From [Lactobacillus] timonensis (GTDB lineage Bacteria; Bacillota; Bacilli; Lactobacillales; Lactobacillaceae), in assembly GCF_900240275.1 (NCBI RefSeq), contig NZ_LT964761.1, forward strand, positions 1 to 64,000: a stretch of DNA of 64,000 nt. The letters run 5' to 3'. Within the stretch, counting starts at the first letter, position 1. Each line of letters starts with the position of its first letter. The notes beneath the pieces were generated by a model that did no database searches, had not been told where the DNA came from, and was given only the letters and a program-made list of their open reading frames with translations. Shown here one piece after another: positions 44,173-53,786 of the stretch. The position numbers were made by a program, and so were the translations under genes.

Positions 44173-46212
44173 CTAATCAAAGTGCGTCTTCAATTTACGA
44201 CGAGTTAGGTAAAGCACTAGTGGTTGATTTTCATCAACTTCTTCCCACCGCGGTGTTTTCAGCAGGTCTTCTGCATCATTTCTCGCAATTTGAAGAATTT
44301 TCAAGTCGCCTACTGTGTCACCGACCTTAAAGTCTGGAATCCCCGACTGCTTCTTACCGAGGACATTCCCAGAACCACGCAATTCGAGGTCACGCTGGGC
44401 AACTTTAAAACCATCGTTGGTGGACACCATTGTGTTCATCCGCTCTACTCCGTCATCAGTCTTCGGATCCGCAATTAGTAGGCAATAACTTTGCCGATCT
44501 CCCCGACCAACCCGGCCTCGCAACTGGTGGAGCTGAGCCAACCCAAACTGGTCAGCGTTATAAATCATCATCACGGTGGCATTAGGGTTATCAACCCCCA
44601 CTTCAATCACCGTTGTCGCCACCAACACCTGGATTTGGCCTTCCTTAAAGTCTGACATTACCTGTTCTTTTTCTTCGTTATCCATTCGACCGTGAAGCAG
44701 GCCGACTTGGTATTTACTGCCAAAATACTTGGCAAAGCGCTCATATAACTCGGTCGCATTCTGAACATCTAGCGTCTCCGACTGCTCAATTAGGGGGCTC
44801 ACCACGTAAACTTGAGCACCATTTTCTAATTGCTGGTCGACAAAGTCAAGCGCCGCCGGTGACTGGTTTTCACGCAACCAACGAGTTTCAACGGGCTTTC
44901 GCCCCGCTGGCATTTCATCAATGATCGAAATATCCATTTCACCATACGAGGTAATTGCCAATGTTCGGGGAATAGGAGTCGCCGTCATCGCCAGCACGTC
45001 CGGGTGATTTCCCTTTTCGCGTAATGCCTGACGCTGTTTAACTCCAAACCGGTGTTGCTCGTCAATGATTGCCAAGCCGAGGTTAGCATAATCAATACTA
45101 TCCTGGATCAAAGCATGCGTCCCGATCACTAAGTTAATCTCACCCTTCTTAATGGCTGCTGCCAGGCGTTGATGTTCTTTTGGCTTGAGCGATCCCGTTA
45201 GCAAGCCACTTTTGACCGGTGTCCCGGCAAAAATTTTTGCCAGTTTATTAGCGTGTTGCATAGCAAGGATTTCAGTAGGCGCCATCAGGGCTGCTTGGTA
45301 GCCAGCATTGATGGTCGCATAAATTGCCAGGGCCGCAACAATCGTCTTCCCCGAACCAACATCCCCTTGTAGTAGGCGATTCATCTGGTAAGGGCGGCGC
45401 AAATCACGACAGATCTCGTTCACGACCCGTTTTTGAGCACCAGTTAGTTCAAACGGGATAGTTTGAATAAAACTTTTTAGCTCATCATTGTGGTACAAAA
45501 TGGCATTACCAGGCGTTTGCTCGTTAGTGAGTTTAATTGCCTGCAAACGGAGCTGAAACAAGAAAAATTCTTCATAGACTGCCGTTCGTCTGGCGGTTTT
45601 TAATTGTGCCGGATCTTTAGGAAAATGCATTTCCTTAATCATTTGACGACGTTCCATCAACTGATAGCGCTGGCGCAATGCCAGTGGCAGAAGGGTCGCA
45701 ATAACATCCTGGTATTTGTGATAAGCCTGTTTTACTAATTTCCGGATGGTAGACTGGCGCACATGTTTGTTAACCGGGTAAATAGCACCCATTTCTTCTT
45801 GGCTTCCTGCTACTGTTTTGGTAATCAACTTACTCCCCAAGACTTGCTGCCGGTTAGCCTCCCACTTGCCAAAGACAGTAACGTCCTGGTTGAGTATCAA
45901 CCGGTCCTTTAAGTACGGCTGGTTAAAGAAATTAACAAGCACGACATCATGGCCAACCAAGAGGCGGAAGCTCAGCCTGTTGCGCCGGTAGCCAAAACGT
46001 GAAAGCAAGGGTTCGGACATCACCGTCCCGGAAACTGTCACTTTCTGTTTATCTTTAGCTGTGCGGAGGTCTGTCGGTGCAAAGTCGTCATAACGTGCCG
46101 GGTAATAAGTTAGCAGGTCGCCGACAGTCTTAATATTAAGACTGGCCAAGTGTTCAGCGGTTTTGACTCCCACACCGGTTAACTGGGTTACAGGATCGTT
46201 TAAACTTTTCAC
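44173..46212 (-). CDS. recG: ATP-dependent DNA helicase RecG
   Basis: This 679-residue helicase reverses stalled forks and acts on Holliday junctions and R-loops. An N-terminal wedge/OB domain (RTAKDKQKVTVSGTV) precedes helicase motifs GDVGSGKTIVAALA near 297, IIDEQHRFGV near 395, AMTATPIPRTLA near 425 and QLRGRVGRGDRQ near 585. I start at GTG 46212, which gives the usual length and has GGGAGG upstream; the frame runs further upstream without homology. Confidence 0.96.
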   Translation of the reverse strand: MKSLNDPVTQLTGVGVKTAEHLASLNIKTVGDLLTYYPARYDDFAPTDLRTAKDKQKVTVSGTVMSEPLLSRFGYRRNRLSFRLLVGHDVVLVNFFNQPYLKDRLILNQDVTVFGKWEANRQQVLGSKLITKTVAGSQEEMGAIYPVNKHVRQSTIRKLVKQAYHKYQDVIATLLPLALRQRYQLMERRQMIKEMHFPKDPAQLKTARRTAVYEEFFLFQLRLQAIKLTNEQTPGNAILYHNDELKSFIQTIPFELTGAQKRVVNEICRDLRRPYQMNRLLQGDVGSGKTIVAALAIYATINAGYQAALMAPTEILAMQHANKLAKIFAGTPVKSGLLTGSLKPKEHQRLAAAIKKGEINLVIGTHALIQDSIDYANLGLAIIDEQHRFGVKQRQALREKGNHPDVLAMTATPIPRTLAITSYGEMDISIIDEMPAGRKPVETRWLRENQSPAALDFVDQQLENGAQVYVVSPLIEQSETLDVQNATELYERFAKYFGSKYQVGLLHGRMDNEEKEQVMSDFKEGQIQVLVATTVIEVGVDNPNATVMMIYNADQFGLAQLHQLRGRVGRGDRQSYCLLIADPKTDDGVERMNTMVSTNDGFKVAQRDLELRGSGNVLGKKQSGIPDFKVGDTVGDLKILQIARNDAEDLLKTPRWEEVDENQPLVLYLTRRKLKTHFD

Positions 46213-46288
46213 TGTGCAACCTGCCTCCCTTCCATGATTGCCAAAAGCGGCTGTGCGGACCACGCCACACAGCCGAAAATATCGTTAT

Positions 46289-47998
46289 TTATTCAACAGA
46301 AATCAGGTAAGGGTAAACTGGCTGGTCTCCCTCATAGATCTGGACATCTAATTCATCATCGGCGTCAAGAACCGCATCGCGAATTTTTTCCGCCGTGGCC
46401 TTATTACCATCCTGACCAAACAGAATCGTTACAACCTCACTATCTTCATCAAGCATCTTCTTGACCATGTCAATAGAAGCAGTCTGCACATCAGGATTAG
46501 TATTGGTGATTTCACCATCAACAATCCCCATGTAGTCGTTTTTCTTGATTTCCCGACCATTCAGCTTAGTATCACGAACGGCGATAGTAACTTCACCGCT
46601 CTTGACGTTAACACAGTTAGCTTCCATATTATCGTGATTTTCCTGAAGACTAGCATCAGGGTTGTATTCCAAAAGGGCTGTCAACCCCTGGGCAATGCTC
46701 TTACTGTGAACAATAGCTACTGGGATGTCTGATACCTGTGCCGCCTGATCAGCAGCCATAAAGATGTTGCCGTTGTTAGGCAGAACCAGGGCCTGCTTAG
46801 CTCCGCTATTAGCGATTGCGTCAGCAAGATCTTCGATACTTGGGTTCATCGTCTGCCCTCCACTAATAATGGTGGTAACACCCATTCCCTTATAAAGCTT
46901 AGCAACACCTTCACCGGCCACAACAGCAATCACTGCCGTTTCGGGGTTCTTTGCTGCTTGCTCCTTGGCTCGTTCAACAGGGGTTTCAGATGATTCTTCG
47001 TCGTCCTGCTGGTCATCATGTTCCATGATCTCTTCTTGTTGCCAGCGCATGTTATCGACCTTTACTGTCTGAAGGTCACCGAACTCTTGGCCCCAGGACA
47101 AAACCTTTCCCGGGTGTTCAGTGTGAACGTGGACACGTACTACCTCATCATCATTAATTACCAGTAAGCTGTCGCCAAGTTTAGCCAGGTAGTTGTAGAA
47201 AGTATCATAATCGAACTTGCGATCAACCTGCTTGCCACGACCAAGCCGTACCATCATCTGGGTACAGTAACCATACTTAATATCCTCTGGATTAAGCTTT
47301 CCCTGTGCGCTCTGGTGGTGCTTGACGTTGATCATTTCGTCAATCTGCGCACTATCAGGCTGTTCAGTACTTTCCTTACCGATTAGTGCGTCATAAAAGC
47401 CCTGTAGGACGAAGACTAGACCCTGACCACCAGAGTCGACAACGCCGACTTCTTTGAGGACGGCAAGCAATTCCGGTGTCTTTTTGAGGGCCGCCTGCCC
47501 TGCATCAAGGATATCTTTCATTACGGCAACGATGTCCTGGTCGTTGCCATTTTCGATATCGTTAATCCCCGCCTGGGCGCTTTCGCGAACTACCGTTAAG
47601 ATCGTCCCTTCTGTTGGCTTCATCACGGCCTTATAAGCAGTCTGTGCACCAGCCGCGTAGGCGTGAACGAATTCCTCAACCGAGAGACTTTTCTTTCCCT
47701 CAACATCCTTCGCAAATCCACGAAAAATCTGCGATAAGATAACACCTGAGTTCCCCCGGGCACCCATTAACAGGCCCTTGGCTAAGGCAGCTGCTAAGTC
47801 GCCGACGTTCAAACTAGTGGCCTCCCGTTCATACTTAGCACCACTAGCCATGGACATACTCATATTAGTCCCCGTGTCCCCATCAGGAACCGGGAAGACG
47901 TTCAGCGAGTTAATAAATTTTGCCTGCTGGGTTAACTTAGCAGCTGCCGTTTGGACCATCTTGCCAAATTCCAGATTAGTAATTTCTTTAACAGCCAA
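46289..47998 (-). CDS. fakA: Fatty acid kinase subunit FakA (DAK-type, YloV)
   Basis: This is a 569-residue protein with an N-terminal DAK2/DhaL-type ATP-binding domain (NSLNVFPVPDGDTGTNMSMSM near 30-50 holds the Mg-binding aspartates; LLMGARGNSGVILSQ near 76) and a C-terminal EDD-fold half. FakA with an acyl-binding FakB phosphorylates fatty acids to acyl-phosphate, the same product as PlsX nearby. Asp23 family protein is encoded just upstream, as in most Firmicutes. Confidence 0.94.
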   Translation of the reverse strand: MAVKEITNLEFGKMVQTAAAKLTQQAKFINSLNVFPVPDGDTGTNMSMSMASGAKYEREATSLNVGDLAAALAKGLLMGARGNSGVILSQIFRGFAKDVEGKKSLSVEEFVHAYAAGAQTAYKAVMKPTEGTILTVVRESAQAGINDIENGNDQDIVAVMKDILDAGQAALKKTPELLAVLKEVGVVDSGGQGLVFVLQGFYDALIGKESTEQPDSAQIDEMINVKHHQSAQGKLNPEDIKYGYCTQMMVRLGRGKQVDRKFDYDTFYNYLAKLGDSLLVINDDEVVRVHVHTEHPGKVLSWGQEFGDLQTVKVDNMRWQQEEIMEHDDQQDDEESSETPVERAKEQAAKNPETAVIAVVAGEGVAKLYKGMGVTTIISGGQTMNPSIEDLADAIANSGAKQALVLPNNGNIFMAADQAAQVSDIPVAIVHSKSIAQGLTALLEYNPDASLQENHDNMEANCVNVKSGEVTIAVRDTKLNGREIKKNDYMGIVDGEITNTNPDVQTASIDMVKKMLDEDSEVVTILFGQDGNKATAEKIRDAVLDADDELDVQIYEGDQPVYPYLISVE

Positions 47999-48017
47999 TT
48001 AAATTCCTCCCTTGAAC

Positions 48018-48383
48018 CTAGTTGTTGTCAGTAACCCGGACACCTTGAACGTAAACATTAACTTCGTCCGCGTTAATTCCCAGCATCGATTCCAGGTTGT
48101 ACTTAACCTTTTGCTGAACACTCTTCGAGATCTCAGAGATTTTAGTGCCGTAGCTGACAATGATATTAACTTCGACGACAATATTATTATCGTGCTGACG
48201 GACCACCACACCCTTACTGTAATTTTCACGACGCAGGATCTGATTAAAGCCGTCGCGAACGGGATTTCGGCTAGCCATTCCAACAACACCGTAGTTATCC
48301 GTAGCGGCTCCGCCAACAACAGATGAAATGACGTCATTAGCGATATCGATGGTGCCAGAATGAGTTTTAATTTTAACTGCCAT
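48018..48383 (-). CDS. Asp23/Gls24-family protein (YloU)
   Basis: This 121-residue alkaline-shock-type protein has the pattern TIDIANDVISSVVGGAATDNYGV and VVRQHDNNIVVEVNIIVSYGTKI, typical of YloU. These proteins sit in the cytoplasm near the membrane and respond to envelope stress. The gene precedes fakA by 19 bases, which points to a role linked with lipid or cell-envelope metabolism. Confidence 0.94.
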   Translation of the reverse strand: MAVKIKTHSGTIDIANDVISSVVGGAATDNYGVVGMASRNPVRDGFNQILRRENYSKGVVVRQHDNNIVVEVNIIVSYGTKISEISKSVQQKVKYNLESMLGINADEVNVYVQGVRVTDNN

Positions 48384-48485
48384 TTAAATGGCCTCCTTGA
48401 TCGTTAACTTAATAAAGTTTGCAGTTTGGTTAATCATAACATAAGAAGCGTTCAAAAATAAAGACATGCCAAAGCCGCCGGAAAC

Positions 48486-48515
48486 TAAAAAAGCTGCCCG
48501 CATCGCGAACAGCTA
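48486..48515 (-). terminator. Terminator after rpmB
   Basis: AGCTG / CAGCT arms with a GC-rich interior are followed by TTTTTTAG on the minus strand directly after rpmB. Confidence 0.8.
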
Positions 48516-48524
48516 ATCGCTAAA

Positions 48525-48710
48525 TTAAATCCGGTTCAGCTTCCCCGACTTCAGGGTCCGTGCAGAAACGTAAACCTTCTTCCGCTTACCATTTTCTAGA
48601 ATGGTAACCTTCTGCAAGTTTGGCTTCCAGCTGCGGCGGCTAGCGTTTAACGCGTGTGAACGCTTGTTACCAAAACGCGTCCGCTTGCCAGTGATGTAAT
48701 CCTTAGCCAT
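48525..48710 (-). CDS. rpmB: Large ribosomal subunit protein bL28
   Basis: This 61-residue basic protein of the 50S subunit reads [20 protein letters not shown] near the start and has NLQKV and [13 protein letters not shown]. It lacks zinc-binding cysteines, so it is the zinc-free form. I start at 48710 with GGAGGG seven bases before; the upstream in-frame residues ([12 protein letters not shown]) have no homology. It has the same direction as asp23, not divergent as in Bacillus. Confidence 0.97.
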   Translation of the reverse strand: MAKDYITGKRTRFGNKRSHALNASRRSWKPNLQKVTILENGKRKKVYVSARTLKSGKLNRI

Positions 48711-48809
48711 TGGTTTCCCTCCTCTGCTGAACAAATTATTCGCCACGCATTGCGCTGTAACTCACCTAGTTAATTTACCATAGCAAGCAAACTAATGCAA
48801 GAATAACTT

Positions 48810-49496
48810 TCAAGTATTTTTCCTTGACAGTGTCGAGAAAACATCCCGACACTGAATAACGGCAACGATTCCCGACTTAAACAAAAAATGGTTTTCTTCC
48901 CCATTAAACTCATTGCTCGTCCAGGAAACCGGGTAAGAACAATTCCAATTATCAAGCGGGTATTTTTCATCGACGAGGGTTAGCCCTTCAACCGCCGTTA
49001 AGTTGACGAATGCCAGATATTTCATCCCCGCTTCTCTTGTTAAACAATAGCTTCCCGGCAAAAAGAATCTGACGGTGTTGCCGCAATCTCGCATTACTAA
49101 TTTCGGCAGTGACTGACGAAAAGCCGGTGCTAGTGGCAAGAAAAGGTTGGCCAGAAGGTGGTCCAGCCGCCCGCCAGTCGCCCCATAAAGGCAAACCTGG
49201 TCATACTGGTAATGACGTTGAACCGTCAGTAATCCTAACTGTGTATCGGTGTAATCCTTTTCGGGCGGAAACTGCTGAATGTTGCCCACCGCTTCTTTTA
49301 CGGCCTGACGCTGCTTGTCAGTACTGGAATCAAAGTCGCCTAGTGCATACTGGGGAATAATCCCCCGCTCTACCAACCGCACCGCACCGTAATCAACTGC
49401 TACCCACGGTTGGTTAGCCTTACGGTCTACTTCTTGCCAGGGAATTAGCTGCTGGGGGCCGCCAACCATTAAGTTAACCGTTGAAACTTCCTTCAT
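48810..49496 (-). CDS. thiN: Thiamine pyrophosphokinase
   Basis: This 228-residue enzyme transfers pyrophosphate from ATP to thiamine, giving the cofactor TPP. AVDYGAVRLVERGIIPQYAL and GDFDSSTDKQ near 50 are the catalytic Asp region, then FPPEKDYTDTQLGL and GATGGRLDHLLANLFL near 120. I start at ATG 49496 after AGGTGG. No TPP riboswitch was seen upstream. It follows rpe, as in many Firmicutes (rsgA-rpe-thiN). Confidence 0.94.
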   Translation of the reverse strand: MKEVSTVNLMVGGPQQLIPWQEVDRKANQPWVAVDYGAVRLVERGIIPQYALGDFDSSTDKQRQAVKEAVGNIQQFPPEKDYTDTQLGLLTVQRHYQYDQVCLYGATGGRLDHLLANLFLPLAPAFRQSLPKLVMRDCGNTVRFFLPGSYCLTREAGMKYLAFVNLTAVEGLTLVDEKYPLDNWNCSYPVSWTSNEFNGEENHFLFKSGIVAVIQCRDVFSTLSRKNT

Positions 49497-49512
49497 CAAA
49501 ACACCACCTAAC

Positions 49513-49543
49513 AAAAGAAGAGGAACTGCAAACAGCCCCTCTT
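49513..49543 (-). terminator. Terminator after rpe
   Basis: An 11-bp stem (AAGAGGGGCTG / CAGTTCCTCTT, with two G-T pairs) and a four-base loop is followed by CTTTTGTT on the minus strand, and lies over the start of the thiN region. Confidence 0.75.
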
Positions 49544-49559
49544 AAATAATTACTGTTAA

Positions 49560-50213
49560 TTACTTTGTTGCGTTACGGATGGCATTAACCCGTGCAACCG
49601 GATCATCTGCACCGAAAACGAAGGAACCAGCAACGGCGACGGTAGCCCCCGCCTTGTAGCACGGAACGACAGTTTGGTCATTGACACCACCGTCAATCTC
49701 AATATCAAAGTCGTAACCATGCTTTTTCTTTAACTCGTTTAGTTCAGCAATCTTATCCACCGTTTCTGGCAGGAACTTCTGACCACCAAAACCAGGGTTA
49801 ACGGTCATCACTAATACCTGGTCAACCATGTGAAGAACGGGTGTAATCATCGCCACTGGCGTCCCTGGATTAATTACAACTTCCGCCTTCGCCCCGTTAT
49901 TGTGAATAATCTGCAGCGCACGGTGAATATGCTGAGTAGCTTCCACCTGAACACCAATAATATCTGCCCCGTTTTTAGCAAACTCAGGAATCAAGTGTTC
50001 TGGGTTTTGAACCATCAGGTGAACGTCTAACACCATGTTGGTAATTGGCCGGATGGCTTTCACAAAATCTGGTCCAAACGAGATACTTGGCACAAACTGC
50101 CCATCCATAATGTCAATGTGGAGGTATTCAGCTCCACCCTTGTCAACACGTTCAATATCGCGTTGAAGGTTAACAAAATCTGCACTTAAAATTGAAGGCG
50201 CAACTTTAATCAT
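49560..50213 (-). CDS. rpe: Ribulose-phosphate 3-epimerase
   Basis: This 217-residue TIM-barrel enzyme interconverts ribulose-5-phosphate and xylulose-5-phosphate in the pentose phosphate and phosphoketolase routes. SILSADFVNLQRDIERV and HIDIMDGQFVPSISFGP at the N-terminus supply metal ligands; LVMTVNPGFGGQKFLPE and EIDGGVNDQT near the C-terminus bind phosphate. In a heterofermenter this reaction lies on the main glycolytic path. Confidence 0.97.
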   Translation of the reverse strand: MIKVAPSILSADFVNLQRDIERVDKGGAEYLHIDIMDGQFVPSISFGPDFVKAIRPITNMVLDVHLMVQNPEHLIPEFAKNGADIIGVQVEATQHIHRALQIIHNNGAKAEVVINPGTPVAMITPVLHMVDQVLVMTVNPGFGGQKFLPETVDKIAELNELKKKHGYDFDIEIDGGVNDQTVVPCYKAGATVAVAGSFVFGADDPVARVNAIRNATK

Positions 50214-50231
50214 TTCTAAATCTCCTCATTT

Positions 50232-51119
50232 CTAATACTTTGGTTTGCGGTTGGCAATCATTTGCTGAAAGGCAACGTAATCTTCGTATCGTGACTCCAT
50301 TATTGTACCACTGTCAACGGCATCCTTCACTGCACATCCCGGCTCCTTTAAGTGGCGACAACCACGAAAACGGCATTGTGGCGCTAGGGCCAGCATTTCC
50401 GGAAATAACTTGGGTAACGTATCAGCATCAATGGAAAGGTCCTCATAAGAAGAAAATCCCGGTGTGTCAGCAATCAACGCCCCACCCACACTCAGCAGGC
50501 TAACCTTGCGGGTAGTGTGACGACCGCGTTTTAACGCTAACGAAATTTCGCCAGTTGGCAGCTGCAAGCAGGAATCTAGGTGGTTAAGCAATGTCGACTT
50601 GCCAGCACCAGTTTGACCCATCATCGTCACCACTTGTCCACGAAGTACTTCTTTCAGTTGTGCTAACTGTTCATTAGCAAAGGGGTTCCTATCGTAAAAC
50701 ACCTGGTAACCAGCCAGGCGGTACCCTGCTGCGACCGTCTTAATTTGCTGATATTCTTCCGCGGTAGCCAGGTCAGTCTTCGAAAAGTAAATCACTGGTG
50801 TAACCTTATTCTTTTCTAGCGCCACTAACTGACGGTCTAATAGATTAGGAACAAATCGCGGTTGGACAACAGCCGTAACCACCACCGCTAAGTCGACATT
50901 GGCGACTGGTGGGCGGACAAGACTGTTAACCCGTGGCAAAACCTTTAGCAGGTAGCCGTGTTGCGGATCATCTGCGCTGAATTCAACCTTGTCGCCAACA
51001 AGCGGCTTGATCTTTTTCTGGCGGAAGTTACCGCGCGCCCGCGTTCGAAAAATTTTGCCATCACTTAAAACGTCATAAAAACCGCCCAGTGATTGCTGAA
51101 TAATTCCTTTTTTCACCAC
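50232..51119 (-). CDS. rsgA: Ribosome small subunit GTPase RsgA
   Basis: This 295-residue circularly permuted GTPase acts late in 30S assembly. An OB domain is at about 10-65, then the G motifs in permuted order (SKTDL near 119, [14 protein letters not shown] near 168, DTPGFSSYE near 218), and the C-terminal zinc site [20 protein letters not shown]. It directly follows prkC, which is also the Bacillus arrangement. Confidence 0.97.
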   Translation of the reverse strand: MVKKGIIQQSLGGFYDVLSDGKIFRTRARGNFRQKKIKPLVGDKVEFSADDPQHGYLLKVLPRVNSLVRPPVANVDLAVVVTAVVQPRFVPNLLDRQLVALEKNKVTPVIYFSKTDLATAEEYQQIKTVAAGYRLAGYQVFYDRNPFANEQLAQLKEVLRGQVVTMMGQTGAGKSTLLNHLDSCLQLPTGEISLALKRGRHTTRKVSLLSVGGALIADTPGFSSYEDLSIDADTLPKLFPEMLALAPQCRFRGCRHLKEPGCAVKDAVDSGTIMESRYEDYVAFQQMIANRKPKY

Positions 51120-51127
51120 GTCACTCC

Positions 51128-53026
51128 TTATCCGGTAATGTTAGTTGCACTCATAATCGTCCGCCCGTTTCTGACAACCCGGTAGGAGCCAGTTTCTCCT
51201 TTTCGCAGAGTAAACGGAACGTTAATCGTGGTTTCCTGGTTAATTGTAATATCTTGGTACTCCATCGTTAGGTTGTGGTTAGCATCAGCAATATAGACCT
51301 GAACCCGGTTCTCATGCTTGCCACCATTGCCATCAAATGGAATATTAATTTGAATGTTGGTTGTCTTCGTTTGGTTACCAGAAGAAGCAATGATCACCGT
51401 CAGCGTATCACCACGGCTCAATTTTGCTCCCGCCTTCGGAATTTGCTTAAGGACGTGGTTGCTGGGAACAGTACTTGAGAACTTTTCCGTTGTCGTCAGT
51501 TGCAAGCCGTGTTTATTGGCGTAAGACTGCACCGCACTAATATCGTCATGCTTAAAGTTAGGAACAGTAAATTGCGGCTTCCCCGCCGACACTGTTAGTG
51601 TCACTGACTGACGCGCTGGGTTAACCACCGTCCCTTGCTTGTGACTTTGGGCAATGATTTGCCCCTTATCTACATTATCGCTGTAGCGGTGTTTAATCAC
51701 CACTTTGACACCATGAGATCGCAGTTCATCCGCAACATCCGTTGCCGTTTGGCCAACGTATTGCTTAATGGTCCAACGCTTGGCCCCACGGCTGATCGTC
51801 AGGTCAACTGGTTGGTAGCGTTTGACACGGCTGTCCGGCTCGCTGGTAGTCAGAACACGACCAACAGCCACACTTTGGCTATGCTGTTCTTTTACCCGGC
51901 CAACATGGACATGGGCTTTTCTCAACTGTGACTTGGCCTGAGCAGTCGTCATCCCCCTGACGTCAGGAACGCTGATTTCAGTATTTAGGTATGTCCCCAA
52001 ACCAATCCCGATGAAGATAACCGCTGCAATCCCACTACCAATCATCAGCTTCTTGTGGCGTTGCCACACAGATGGTTTTGTCGGCCGCTCTTTGTCGGTT
52101 GACTGGTGTTGTGTTTGCTCCTTGTGTTCCAATTCAGCGAGGTCCAGGACCTTCGTTTCACCGTCATCCCCATCATCGAACGTGTACGGTGGCTCGTCTT
52201 TTCTGGATGGTGATAAAGCAGTAGATAAGTCCTCGGCCATTTCTTTTGCTGACTGGTAGCGGCAGGCCGGATGCTTAGCCGTGGCGTGAATAACTACGTT
52301 CTCCAGCGCCTGCGGAATGTTAGGATTTTGTCGTCGAATCGACGGCATTTCTTCTCGGGAATGTTTCAGGGCGATTGAGACAGCATTTTCCCCCTCAAAG
52401 GGAACCTTGCCCGTCAGCAATTCGTACAAGATAATCCCCAAAGAATAAATGTCAGACCGCTCAGTGGCAATGCTGCCGCGTACTTGTTCAGGCGACAAGT
52501 AGTGAACAGAGCCGAGAAGTGTATTCGTTTGCGTTAAAGAGTTCTGGGATGTTGCCGTGGCAATCCCAAAATCTGTAATTTTAATGTGCTTATTGTCATC
52601 AATTAGAATGTTTTGTGGCTTCAAATCGCGGTGAATAATACCATGAGCATGGGCAACTTCTACGGCAGAAAGCACCTGTTCCATGATATCGACGACCTGC
52701 GGCAACGGGATCGGAAAGTGGCGGCTAATATAGGCCTTTAAGTCAGTACCTTTAACGTATTCCATGACTAAATACTGCATGCCATGATCAATCCCCACAT
52801 CATAGATACCAACAATGTGCGGATCATGAAGTTGGGTTGTTGCCATTGCTTCACGTTCGAAGCGGCGGCGGGTCTGCGGATCGTCACGGAGGTCAAGCCG
52901 CAAAAGCTTAACCGACACGTCACGATCTAAGTATAAATCATGCGCTAGGTACACATTGGCCATTCCACCTTCGCCCAGCGGCCGTATAATCTCGTACCGG
53001 TTGCTAAGCTTATCTCCAGGCTTCAT
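51128..53026 (-). CDS. prkC: PASTA-domain Ser/Thr protein kinase (PrkC/StkP type)
   Basis: This membrane kinase of 632 residues senses cell-wall fragments. The catalytic domain (1-270) has GEGGMANVY near 18, HRDLKPQN near 135 and DFGIATA near 155. A single helix near 330-350 ([20 protein letters not shown]) leads to three extracellular PASTA repeats (about 352-420, 420-490, 490-560) and a short Ig-like end. It is co-transcribed with its PP2C phosphatase upstream and rsgA downstream. Confidence 0.96.
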   Translation of the reverse strand: MKPGDKLSNRYEIIRPLGEGGMANVYLAHDLYLDRDVSVKLLRLDLRDDPQTRRRFEREAMATTQLHDPHIVGIYDVGIDHGMQYLVMEYVKGTDLKAYISRHFPIPLPQVVDIMEQVLSAVEVAHAHGIIHRDLKPQNILIDDNKHIKITDFGIATATSQNSLTQTNTLLGSVHYLSPEQVRGSIATERSDIYSLGIILYELLTGKVPFEGENAVSIALKHSREEMPSIRRQNPNIPQALENVVIHATAKHPACRYQSAKEMAEDLSTALSPSRKDEPPYTFDDGDDGETKVLDLAELEHKEQTQHQSTDKERPTKPSVWQRHKKLMIGSGIAAVIFIGIGLGTYLNTEISVPDVRGMTTAQAKSQLRKAHVHVGRVKEQHSQSVAVGRVLTTSEPDSRVKRYQPVDLTISRGAKRWTIKQYVGQTATDVADELRSHGVKVVIKHRYSDNVDKGQIIAQSHKQGTVVNPARQSVTLTVSAGKPQFTVPNFKHDDISAVQSYANKHGLQLTTTEKFSSTVPSNHVLKQIPKAGAKLSRGDTLTVIIASSGNQTKTTNIQINIPFDGNGGKHENRVQVYIADANHNLTMEYQDITINQETTINVPFTLRKGETGSYRVVRNGRTIMSATNITG

Positions 53027-53046
53027 GTTAATAACCTCTCTTGGTC

Positions 53047-53769
53047 TTATTGACTTATTGAGACGGTGATATTATCTGGACCTCCAGCCTTATTCGCCAT
53101 TTTAATTAATAGGCCACACTTCCTCTTCAGTGACTTTCGTGATGTAAGTACCTCTGATATTTGCTGCAACGGAACCATTTTTGAAAGTCCGTCGGTGCAT
53201 AGCAAAAGTTGGTCACCACGTTTGAGCCGGAAGCGATTGACATCTGCCTTGGCTTCAGCAGAAATGCCGATTGCCCGGGTAATGATGTTGTTTTGTGGCG
53301 AATTTTGGGCTTCTTGTTCGGTGAGATCACCTTTTTTAACAAGTTCATTCACTAGGGAATGGTCCACCGTGATCTGAGTTAACTGGCCGTCGTGCATAAT
53401 GTAGCCACGACTATCGCCAATGTTCGCCACCACTACTTGATCGTCAAATAGTACTGCGGCAACCATGGTAGTCCCCATTCCGTGATAACTTTGTTTCTCT
53501 TTTGATTTTTCTAAAATTTTATTATTAATAAGTTGCACTTGTGAAACAAGCCATTTTGAAGCCATTTGAGGCGTCATTGGCGAAACAGTAGTAAAGGCAC
53601 GGCCAAACGATTTAGTTGTTAGTTCTGCGGCAAGGTCTCCCCGCTGGTTGCCACCAATACCATCAGCAATGACGACCAAAAAGAGGCCTTGCTCGTTAGT
53701 AAACAAGGCTACTCGATCCTGGTTTTGCTTACGGTGACGACCAATATCGCTTTTGAAAGCAGTTTTCAT
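53047..53769 (-). CDS. stp: PP2C-type Ser/Thr phosphatase
   Basis: This 240-residue metal-dependent phosphatase reverses the action of PrkC. The metal-binding DIGRHRKQNQDR near residue 9, VIADGIGGNQRGD near 36 and NIGDSRGYI near 115 are conserved, as is LLLCTDGLSKMV near 190. It lies 20 bases before prkC in the same transcript. The gene begins 17 bases after rsmB. Confidence 0.96.
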   Translation of the reverse strand: MKTAFKSDIGRHRKQNQDRVALFTNEQGLFLVVIADGIGGNQRGDLAAELTTKSFGRAFTTVSPMTPQMASKWLVSQVQLINNKILEKSKEKQSYHGMGTTMVAAVLFDDQVVVANIGDSRGYIMHDGQLTQITVDHSLVNELVKKGDLTEQEAQNSPQNNIITRAIGISAEAKADVNRFRLKRGDQLLLCTDGLSKMVPLQQISEVLTSRKSLKRKCGLLIKMANKAGGPDNITVSISQ

Positions 53770-53786
53770 TGACAGAAAATTCCCCT

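Noticed and set aside
49497-49559. TPP riboswitch before thiN
   Set aside because: The gap is only about 60 bases and is filled by the rpe terminator; no thi-box motif is seen.
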